Both the position numbers and the translations under genes were made by a program. A stretch of DNA of 64,000 nt from assembly GCA_905178155.1 (NCBI GenBank), contig CAJINV010000004.1, forward strand, positions 11,019,655 through 11,083,654, given 5' to 3'. The stretch comes from Amoebophrya sp. A120 (Eukaryota > Sar > Dinophyceae > Syndiniales > Amoebophryaceae). The stretch's first letter is position 1, and the number at the start of each line of letters is the position of its first letter. The notes beneath the pieces were generated by a model that did not search any database, was not told the origin of the DNA, and saw only the letters and a program-made list of their open reading frames with translations. Positions 22,272 to 31,338 of the stretch are shown in pieces.

Positions 22272-24977
22272 CTAAATGAACTTGAGGATGCTTTCCATCG
22301 CGACCTTGGTTTGATTATAGCGGGCGTGTTCCTTGTCGCTCTTGCACTTTTTCGGAAAAAACTTCTCCCAAGACTGTTGGAACAACTGTTGGATTCCCCT
22401 TTTCTGCTCCGCTGAAGCGCAAACAACTTTCCTTTGCTGTGCTGAAAGGAAGTCTGCCGTTTCTTGCAGGTACCTCAGCCCTTGTTCCGGGCCAAAGCAG
22501 TTGTCGAACTTCTCGCGACCATAAAACAGAGTGGTGCCGCCTTCCAAATAATTCCAAAACTCATACGCGAACCATGCGTTATCGTTCTTGGTTGTCCCAG
22601 ACGGCCGGACTTGTTTTCGTGGAGGTTGAGGAACAGATGGCATAGTTCGTGCCGGATCCGGTGAAGCTGATGCGGGTAGTTTTGTATCATTATTATTTTG
22701 TAGTAAATTTTCGAACGATCGTGCGCGCCGAAAGGGAAGTGGTAGTGAATCATCTGCAGCAGTATTCGTCGTCCGTGCCGGATGACTTTCCGTTTCCTCG
22801 AAGCGACAGCTTTCCGTTATCAAATTCACGGGGTCATCCTTCTCGCTGTAACTCTTCGTTGCTTCCCGTATTGCGTTTTTCAATTGCTCTTGGGTAAATA
22901 TTACTGCTACTATATTTCTGTTCTCGTCCTTCGTTTGCGTAGCATTTTGAATCACTGATAACTGTTCCCAACCGAGGATCTGCTTAGTGCACAGTTTATC
23001 CCCGCAGTGTCTGAAGTCAAAGACACCATGCAATGGCCCCGCCTCGTCCTCGTAAAACGTGAAGCTGCCACGAAACTGGTCCGCGCGGTGCCACGGACGG
23101 AACGCGATGCTACTATTAGTTTTGAAGAAGTTCGCCGCATCAGGAAATTGTTTTTCGAGGTCGTCTTTCAGAAAGTCTGCTCTCTTGTCGGAATAGTTAT
23201 CATTCAGTGCTCCCAGGGCGTTGCTCTCCGCCGCGCTGCCGCGTTTTGTATTGTTCGGCGCTGTCATCAAATCCCATCTGGTACGACCAACTCCACACAA
23301 TGCCGTGAAATCCCTAGTGAAACTGTGGCTGTCGGCAAGAGCGAGCCCACCAGGAAAGGTTTGCGAGAGGACGACCTCTTCAGGCCGCTTGTCACTGTTT
23401 TCCACCGTTTTTCTCGTCATGCTATCGGTGGTAGGAGAAGCGGCTGCGGCTGCCCCCTCGACGTCACCTTCCCCGCCATGAGAGTTGACAAGGTGAAAGT
23501 ACCGCAGGTAATGCTGTGGTGGTAACAACCGCGGGCAATCCGGCGTCGGTGTGATTGTTCCTATCTCGTAGTTCTGTTGCGGTTTGTTTGTGGCAGTAAC
23601 ACAGCCACCGAAGTAGTTGTCCATCAGCGTCTTCACGTATGCTGGGTCATAATTCCACTGGACGAGTCTGCTCTCCGGCCCGAAAGTGCGAACAAGGGCT
23701 TTTGCAATCCAATCACCGCATGTTGTCGTCGCAACGTCATCCTCGATGCTAATTCCGCTGATGCTACTTGCGTCGTCGTCGTCCTTGGTGCCGGGCGTCG
23801 AAGTAAACGAGGACGACCCGCTACCCTTGTCGGGATGTTCGTCATGGAGAGCAAAAACCGTGCTACGGACGAGGTGCCTCGACTTTTTCTGGTATTTCGC
23901 TAGATCCAGAAGAAATTCTGCATATCCATGAACGGGATTAGAAAACTTTTTCATCAGCAGTCGCAGGAATGTGGAGCGAGACGGGTTTATCTTTGTCACT
24001 TGATCTTGAACATTCGTCCTGGTTTGCTGACTTGAACTGGCAGATGAAATGCGTCGGTTCTGTCTGGGAAGGCGGCAATGACGGCTCGGAGTTCGAGTTG
24101 TTTGGAGTTCTTGATGCTTGGAGTTGTTTGGAGTTGTTTGGAGTTGTTTGGAGTTGTTTGGAGTTGTTTGGAGTTGTTTGGAGTTGTTTGGAGTTGTTTG
24201 GAGCTGTTTGGAGTTGTATGGCGCTCCCGATATTTTCTCCGCACCGCGATCCCGCGATCCGTTTTTCCCGAAACCTACACTTTCCCCTGCCCGACCACCA
24301 CCTACACGTCCGGTCCAACCCTTCTGCTCCTCCCGATGCAGCAAATGCTCGGAATGAACATTCTTGTGACCCAGCGGAATGATGGGCGATTTCGTGTTGA
24401 TCCTAAAAGATCCGAGGCCGCCTTCTTCGCAGCTCTCCTTAACCTGCTGTAGTCCATCTTCTTCACCGCGCCCAGACACATGCCCATGCGGCGAAAGTGG
24501 TGCAGCTGAAGCTGAAGAGGAACTCGACGAGGTGGAAGTTCCCAAATTTTTGGACAAAGAAGGAAGAGCTGAAGGCGTGTCTACCGCTGCCCGCGCCGTC
24601 CTCGTCGAGGATTTCTTGCCACCTCCTAGTAAATGTTCAGCAGAACAAAACGACGGCTGGTGCTGCTGCGTTGCTGTGGGGTTTGTTCGCACGTCGCACG
24701 GAACAACGCTGGCGCTGCTCCCGCCCTTCCGCGTCGACGATAACATCACACTGTCCTGCAACACGTGCAGGAGATCCTCCGCACCTGCCGCATTAAGGGA
24801 CCGGGTCACCGATGTCATCGTGCTCGAGTGAGATCGTGGGTCAATGGTCGAGCTCGTGAGAGCAACGCGAATTGCTGACTCTAATTTCAACTGTACAACA
24901 AGAATCAAGATATCAATTAAAAGTTCAATTCCTATCCACTTAAGAAAGCACGATCTTTTTTCATTAATTTGCGGCAT
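22272..24977 (-). CDS. hypothetical protein, single exon, 901 aa
   Basis: Family not recognised. A continuous 2706-nt frame from a clear ATG at 24977, with no intron or introner needed. Residues about 14-32 (LKWIGIELLIDILILVVQL) form one hydrophobic segment, perhaps a signal anchor; a second ATG (MTSVTRSLN) follows at about residue 53. Residues about 240-300 come from a decamer DNA repeat (24121-24220) read as NNSKQLQTTP units. The C-terminal half looks folded and is rich in aromatic and charged residues, with FRPWHRADQFRGSFTFYEDE, GVFDFRHCGDKLCTKQILGW and FAYEFWNYLEGGTTLFYGRE. Cys residues in the HCGDKLC patch could pair or bind metal. An enzyme or secreted effector is possible, but nothing here proves it. 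Confidence 0.6.
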   Translation of the reverse strand: MPQINEKRSCFLKWIGIELLIDILILVVQLKLESAIRVALTSSTIDPRSHSSTMTSVTRSLNAAGAEDLLHVLQDSVMLSSTRKGGSSASVVPCDVRTNPTATQQHQPSFCSAEHLLGGGKKSSTRTARAAVDTPSALPSLSKNLGTSTSSSSSSASAAPLSPHGHVSGRGEEDGLQQVKESCEEGGLGSFRINTKSPIIPLGHKNVHSEHLLHREEQKGWTGRVGGGRAGESVGFGKNGSRDRGAEKISGAPYNSKQLQTTPNNSKQLQTTPNNSKQLQTTPNNSKHQELQTTRTPSRHCRLPRQNRRISSASSSQQTRTNVQDQVTKINPSRSTFLRLLMKKFSNPVHGYAEFLLDLAKYQKKSRHLVRSTVFALHDEHPDKGSGSSSFTSTPGTKDDDDASSISGISIEDDVATTTCGDWIAKALVRTFGPESRLVQWNYDPAYVKTLMDNYFGGCVTATNKPQQNYEIGTITPTPDCPRLLPPQHYLRYFHLVNSHGGEGDVEGAAAAASPTTDSMTRKTVENSDKRPEEVVLSQTFPGGLALADSHSFTRDFTALCGVGRTRWDLMTAPNNTKRGSAAESNALGALNDNYSDKRADFLKDDLEKQFPDAANFFKTNSSIAFRPWHRADQFRGSFTFYEDEAGPLHGVFDFRHCGDKLCTKQILGWEQLSVIQNATQTKDENRNIVAVIFTQEQLKNAIREATKSYSEKDDPVNLITESCRFEETESHPARTTNTAADDSLPLPFRRARSFENLLQNNNDTKLPASASPDPARTMPSVPQPPRKQVRPSGTTKNDNAWFAYEFWNYLEGGTTLFYGREKFDNCFGPEQGLRYLQETADFLSAQQRKVVCASAEQKRGIQQLFQQSWEKFFPKKCKSDKEHARYNQTKVAMESILKFI
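24121..24220. repeat. coding decamer repeat
   Basis: Ten tandem copies of GAGTTGTTTG with two point variants near the right end. On the coding minus strand the unit is CAAACAACTC. Because 10 is one more than a multiple of 3, three units give the same decapeptide in any frame, and all three minus frames stay open. Confidence 0.95.
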
Positions 24978-25886
24978 TGAAGATCCAATGTCATCTCCTC
25001 GATCTTCTCAAATACAAACTCTACAAAATGAAAATCGGTGATTTCCTTTTTTCGTACAAAATATCGTGTTATCTTCGCTTTTTCAATTTCAGGTGACAAG
25101 GACAAAGTTTACTTAAGACGCATCGGCATCATAGGAGCCCGATATAAAACAATCAAAACAGTGTGCCCTCGTCGCCGCCCGTGTCGCCGACGCGACGTCG
25201 CACGACCAGAGATGTAGTCCATGCGCCGACGTGCGCTTTTTTAGCTTTACTCGACTCGATCACAATCGTCCCTCATGATCCTGCTCATCAATGACAGTGT
25301 ACCATTGTCGCCACGACTCTGTTCCTCGACGATTTTCATTTTCTACAAACCTTCTACTCTTTCTCTTGCCCTTGCGATGAAACTGACACAAGTAAACCTT
25401 TTATCGCAGTTTCGATGTACGAGTATCCACATGATCCACCACGGACCGAACTGGTGGAGGTGAAAGGGAAGACCAAGACGCTGGCGCGTGCTAGCGGTTC
25501 GCGCTCCAAATCCAAATCGTCCACAATGCCGGTGGTCGTCATATTCATCTTGATCTTTTTCTTTGTTCGCTTTTGTGTCTTCCATTTCATTTCGTGGTTT
25601 ACTGTTGGGAGAATTGTACAGCGCAGTGATGATTGTCAGTCATCTCTCTGGGGCGGCGAAGCGCGAACTTTGTTTCATTTCTTGTGATGGTATCTTCAAC
25701 CTTCATCCACCCCTCTATCTTGTACAGCGCGATGTTGGGGAGGTTGCTGAGCGGTGACGATGAATTAGAATTGCAACATCTCCATGCAGGTTACAGAATG
25801 AGGAACATGAAGATGATGAATGAATCCTACAAGGAGCAGCTTTAACAACGCTCCAACTGCTGCCTGCAACCTCCGCGTCCAACCAC
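24978..25886. other. spacer with an uncertain small frame
   Basis: Between the 901-aa gene and the ankyrin gene. Around 25360-25690 both strands have a modest open frame. The plus one starts MYEYPHDPPRTELVEVKG and then has a hydrophobic run (VVVIFILIFFFVRFCVF). The minus one reads through GIVDDLDLEREPLARASVLV. I cannot decide whether either is real. Confidence 0.3.
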
Positions 25887-28800
25887 CTACAGCATCACCA
25901 CAATTTCGTCTGGATCGGGTACAAACGCATTCTTCGGACTTTTCGGGGACCCCGGCTGCGACTTCGGGGAAAACGGTACCTCCGGCGCGTCTTCCGGATC
26001 GTCCTCCTTGTTCGTTTCGCCCATTTCCGACTCTGGGTGTTCCGAGGGCTCCACGTAGGGCATGCCCTCGAGCGGGTCGAGCATGTCGACAATTTGCTGG
26101 TTGCGAACCTCTTCGTAATCCAGAACCACGTGGAACCTGATAGTGATAGATAATGAAGTTTTCTTGCACCATCTACATTCATTCCGATGAACAAAGAACA
26201 AGACCCATGGCACGCTTGCTGTGTGCGTGACCACGGGGACAGTCAGCAATAGTGCACTTTCATTTCATCTGCAACTGCATCCATGCCAAAACTAAAGCAT
26301 GACGAGCACCAAAATTGAAATTCCTTAGCTGATAAACTAGATCAAAAGCAAAAGCAAGTAGATTTTTACTTCGGATCCTTGAACGTGACTGCGTTGTTTG
26401 GTATTCCCAGTCTTCTCAAGTCAATGTCCCATTCCTTCGGGTGTCCGTGCTCCATCAGCAGCTCCTCCACCGTGTCGCCCCACTTTCTCCAGGCACTCAA
26501 CTTCGCCCAGTGCCGTATCCACTCGACGGGATTCTTTCCCGTGTCGTCCTTCTGTAGCAGGTCGTGCTTGTCCGCGTCGATTTGCTGCAAGACGCGATCC
26601 TCCTCGGCTTTCTCAACCAAGTCCCCGTCTACTAACCCCGTCTCCTCGTCGACAAACTGCTCCACATCGACTTCCGGGATGCCCGCGCTGTTCTCGACCA
26701 GGTTCTTTGCCGCGATTTCGGGCTCGGAGATGGTTTCTAGGATGGTTTGGATCACCGCGGCCGGTATGGAGTTCTCAAATGTTGCATTCTCAACTGTTAC
26801 ATAAATTTGTCATGCAAGAGTGGCAGAATTGAAAAGGGAAAGCTGCTTGCGCCTGTTGCATTACAGGTTTGGTGTAGATTCTAATGCTATTTAGCGAGTC
26901 GCGAACCTGCCATGCGAAGCAGCTTGATCATGTAGATTAGATACTTACTCATAGCAAATTTGCATGACAGATCCATGCAACAGCTGAGAATGACGTTTGA
27001 GAACCCCATAGCCGGGTACCGCTGTTTGCAAGCCAGGATGACGGGGTTTTGTCGGTGCACGTCCCGGGAGCGCGTGGCGTGGATGCCGTTATGGAAGCGT
27101 CAGGTTTGAAATCGTCAAAGTTGAAATAATTTGTAATGCATAAAATGCGATACAAAAACTGACTCTATTGCAGAGGACCCACGGGAGGCAGATTATAGTC
27201 CTGGTAAAGGTAAAAAGTTGGACTGCTAACTAGCATGACAGAAGGCAGCTCTTTTGCCCTAAACCGCATGACAGACTCTTTTCCAGGACCGGGAAAATTT
27301 GTCATGCACCGACTACAGACTGTAGGTCTAACTGGTATCCGTTTTACGCATGACAAACTATTTCAACTTTGACGATTTCAAACCTGACACATCCATAGCC
27401 GTTGTGAAGCATGTAGTTGATCGTGCTGCGCAAGCTCGCTTCGTCCTTGCACTTCATTTCGCCGCTGAGCCCGATGTTGCCCAGAAGGAGGTGGTGCAGA
27501 ACCGTTTTTCCCTCCTTGTCCTTAGGCGAAAGAATCTCGTCCGGCGTGTACTGGAAAACTTCTTCTTCCTCCTTTTCATTTTTCGTCCCATCTTGGTCAA
27601 CATCTGCTCCACCTCCGTCGGCAGATTGCTGCTCGGCAGTTTTAGCAGGACTGCTGGGTAGTTGTTCCGGCGCTGCTCCCGCGACTTGCTGGTGCACGGA
27701 ATTTTTATCGTCGCCCTGCTTCTGCATCGGACGGCACCCGGACTCGACAACCATCTCGAGAACCGAGAGAAACTTCTCGTCCACCACGTGTCTGCAGAGC
27801 AACATCAAGGGCGTCCTCCCGCCTTTGTCTCGTTTATCAACCAAGTGGGCGATGTTGCGCTCCTTGTATTTCGTGGTCGCGCAAAAGCGAGCGAGGCACT
27901 TCTGGTCCCGCTTCTCGCACACCACGTGGAGCGCGGTCTTCCCGTCCATAGCGGCGAAGGTGGCGTCAGAATCTACGTAAAGCAGCTCCTCGACGAGGTC
28001 GGAATATCTTTTATGTGTTTTTTGAAGTTTCTTTAGTACTCCCGTCTGGTTTTGCTTTCTGCAAGTGAACAACGCAACCACGCACGCGCGTCGCGAATGA
28101 AAAACGAAACTCAACGTGAGAACGAACAAATCTACCTCTACGTGAAAAACAAGAATATAGTGTACTTACCCTCTCCGACACAGTGCTATCAACGGTGTGA
28201 CTTTGGTCGCGGGGTCCCCCAAGTTCGGGTTGCACAGCACCTTTTCCAAGCACTCTTTGACCCGTTCCACCATCTGCTCGCTGTAGGGTTCCCCGCAAAG
28301 GTCCAAAAACCACTTGTGAAAGGTCGGATACTGCTTCAACTGGAGAATCTTCTTTTCGTGCAGAATGGAGGTCAACCCGCGCAGGGTGTCCTGCTTCTGG
28401 TCCCGTGTTAACGGGTCGTCCGGGATGTACTGGTAGTTCTTCTGGATGAATTCAATCGCCCGCGCGATCCGCGGCACGTCTTTCCTCGCCAAGCCCGTGG
28501 AGAGCTCGAAGTCCGCGTATCGCGAGGAAAAATGCCCCCACCCCCAAGGTTGCAAAAATTTGTGATGCTAAGTTTCCAAATATATAATGAAAACTTTTTG
28601 TCATGCATGAAAGGAGTATGAGAATGAGACTTAACCTTTCTGATGCAGAGTCTACGTGTATGTCGCATCGCTTGCATGACAAGCGCCGCTCTTGCTGGGA
28701 TCTTTTGCAATGCAAATTTTTGCTATTCACGATCGGAAATCTGTGATGCTGATGCGATGCAAGAGGGCGAATGTTTCATTTGGAAAGGTGTGCAATACAA

Positions 28801-30253
28801 ATTCTCCCAAGTTCGGGGGTGGGGGCATTTTTCATTGTAATACCGCGAATTTCAGCAGAATTTCCTCGCTGGGCCGCAGCGTGTCCCGGTCGGAATACAG
28901 CTTGCAGCAAATGTCGTACTGGGTCCACATATGCACTGCAAATATGTCTGGGTCTGGAAGTAGAATGCAAGTTTGTCATGCTTGTCTGGCATGAGTCTGA
29001 GATCTGTGACGCATGAGCAGGAAAGGGGCCTCTTGCCTGTCATGCAAAAACGCAGTTTGTCCTGCGAAAAACGAAACACACAGCAGCGCAAAAACTTGAA
29101 CTTGTCATGCTGCGCTGCATATTGTAATCTAATGCCAATGCGGCCACATTTCGTAGATTTGCATCACAAGTTTCCAGACCCAGACATACTTGCATTTGAT
29201 ACCACACCCGCCAGCACATCTCCATCCGGTCCTTCAGCGTGTCCGCGAAGTTGTCCGCGGACGCGCGCGTGGTCAGTTATGAAAGCCTCAGGTTGGAAAT
29301 CCTCAAAGTGAAAATAATTTGCAATGCAAAAAAACGACTCCAGTTGGAGCACCATTTATAGCCGGCGCATGACAAATTTCCCGGGCACTCAAAACGTGTC
29401 TGTCATGCTAGTTAGGCAAAGGGGTGCCCTTCTCTCATGCTAATCAGCAGCCCAATTCTGAACCCATAAAAGCACAATAGTCGGCCTCCATTGCGTTCTC
29501 CACAATACATTCTTTTTGGTGTCGCATTTCATGCATCACAATATTTATATTATTTGTATTTCCACTTTGAGGATTTCCATTCTGAGGGTGTCATATCAGC
29601 AGCGCCAGAACGTGTTCCGCCTTCTCTTTCGAGATCGCCGCCAGCCGGGCCACCGTGTCGAAGGCCTGCTTTTCCGTCGAAGTGTACTTTTGCGTCTTTT
29701 CCAGTAGCGACCGCAGTTCCTGCACGTCCGCGCGCCTGCTCGTGGGCGAAGCTTCGCCCACGTCGTAAAAGGGGAGTTTTTGCGTTTTGTGGAGCGTCTG
29801 GGTCGTGGAGAGGGACACTTTGCTGTTTTTGTAGCTGCTTGATGATTTTTTTCCTTTCGATGTATTGGGCTCCTTGTACAGACTATTCGCGAGGAAGTCC
29901 TCTCGAAGCTGGATTCTCGTCTCGTTTATCTTCGCCAACAGCTGTTGAATCGGAAACGGCGTCTCGGGCTCGGTGGCGAGCAAATCCCGGAGTTCGTTGA
30001 TCAGGCTGTGCAACCGGCATTGATCATTTCCACTTTCTTGTAGTTCTACTTCCCCGTTGCCAATGTGGTCCGGCAAATCCTTCGCCTTGCCCGTCCACCC
30101 GCACAAGTTCGGACACTCCACATGTCGGTGGGTACATTTGAGCTTGTAATGCTCATCCAAATCGCAGGCGAGAACGAGCTGGCCGCAGTGCTGCTGGCAA
30201 CGAACCGCCTGGAAGTTGGTAAAGGAAATGTTCAGCTTCGAGGTGTTCAGCAT
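25887..30253 (-). CDS. TRAF-type zinc-finger and ankyrin-repeat protein, 842 aa
   Basis: Eight exons, starting at 30253, 29277, 28929, 28517, 28058, 27089, 26764 and 26136 and ending at stop 25887-25889, are interrupted by five introners and two GT-AG introns (28059-28169 and 26137-26369). The sum, 2529 nt, is an exact multiple of three. The N-terminus (about residues 17-62, CQQHCGQLVLACDLDEHY then CPNLCGWTGKAKDLPDHI) is a TRAF-type zinc finger. A mid region resembles helical repeats. Ankyrin-type units follow from about residue 370: KVTPLIALCRRG, DGKTALHVVCEKRD, GGRTPLMLLCRHV, EGKTVLHHLLLGN and NPVILACKQRYP. A Pro/Glu/Ser-rich tail ends the protein. Ankyrin repeats bind proteins and TRAF fingers often act in signalling; the partner is unknown. 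Each domain call is firm, but the gene's role is not known. Confidence 0.85.
26765..27010. mobile_element. introner (family D)
   Basis: A 246-bp element, repeats GCCGG at 26760-26764 and 27011-27015. Ends TATGGAGTTCTCAAA and TTTGAGAACCCCATA. Same family as the element in the duplicated exon at 21473. Confidence 0.94.
27090..27397. mobile_element. introner (family E)
   Basis: A 308-bp element, repeats GCCGT at 27085-27089 and 27398-27402. Inverted ends around GTCAGGTTTGAAATCGTCAA. Nearly the same sequence as the introner at 32117-32424 in the methyltransferase gene, so copied recently. Confidence 0.95.
28518..28842. mobile_element. introner (family F)
   Basis: A 325-bp element, repeats CCGCG at 28513-28517 and 28843-28847. 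Inverted ends around AAAAATGCCCCCACCCCC. Starts TATCG and ends GTAATA. Excision joins KFAD to FELSTG. Confidence 0.94.
28930..29201. mobile_element. introner (family A)
   Basis: A 272-bp element, repeats CCACA at 28925-28929 and 29202-29206. Family-A inverted repeat (ATGTCTGGGTCTGGAA). Tips are TATGCA on the left and TTGATA on the right. Excision joins CWRVW to TQYDICC. Confidence 0.94.
29278..29595. mobile_element. introner (family E-like)
   Basis: A 318-bp element flanked by TCAGT (29273-29277) and TCAGC (29596-29600), one mismatch. The ends, around AGCCTCAGGTTGGAAATCCT, are a diverged form of family E. Confidence 0.91.
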
Positions 30254-31338
30254 GATGTTGATTTTCTTTCGTCGATCTACTTGTACTTGTGTGGCGGAGT
30301 ATTCTTCGTGTGCGGGAGAAGAAATGCTGATGTCAAGAAGAACGACGAGAACCACAGCGTCGGTTTGCTATCACGTAGATCAAGACCACACAGATGCCCA
30401 CCTCCTTGTGCCCGCTGGGACTGCTGCAAGAGCAAGCACGTCAAACTCCATTCTGTTTTGCTTATCGTGGTGCGTGTAAGTACTAACTTGCATTCAAATT
30501 CAATAAAAGCAAAAGCAAACTCTGGTGTACATGTATAAATAAACACGGAATCTTCGAAATCACTTCTGCCGTAGCCAGAACCAAACAAAACTACAGGCTG
30601 GGTTGTATCCAGGCTAGATTGCTGACATTCTTGAGTGGGTGGGTAGCTGGAGGTAGTCGAGACCGAGAAAGTGTGGTCCTAGATGTCCTTTCGATCTTGG
30701 GACGATGGGTCGTCCCTGGTAGATAGCAACCACGGCGACATCCTCTTGCTTTCGTAAAGATAGAACCAAATATTACACGACCTTGGTTCATCGTGGGATA
30801 ATTACACGACGTCATCCAACAATACAACTTGCGGTAATTGAAACGAGACTACCAGATAACTTTATCGTATCGCTCCGCGCCGTCCGTGTCATCTCTGACT
30901 CTGTCTCAGTTGGCTCATCTTCTCAAGGTTCTTGTCGGTGCCTAACAAACAAGACATCTCAGCAGCTCTCACAACTCACGAGCCCGAACTACTTTTGGTG
31001 GGACGAATGAGGTCGGTACCAAGACACCGACACGCTTCCAGACAAGAACGACAACTGGTATCTTAGAGGCAGCGCTCCTGTCGACGTGCTCCATTTCCAT
31101 GAGACCACCATGATCTGCGTGGCTGATCATGCTGTTGAAATCTTCAAGGCTCGTATCTCTTGTCAAAGACAAACTTGAACGAAGGTGGCGTCGTACTCGT
31201 ATTCACTGTACCGGCAAGGATCATCATGAAAGAAAGTTGTATCATGGGCTTGCCACCTTACCCTTAGTACCCCAACGTCCCTCCGTCTCCGGCGCACGAC
31301 ACCAGCTTCAAATTGTTTAGATCTGCACATCAAACGTA
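30254..31338. other. spacer upstream of the ankyrin gene
   Basis: About 1.1 kb between the ankyrin gene start and the methyltransferase stop. No frame with codon bias and no recognised element. Confidence 0.45.
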
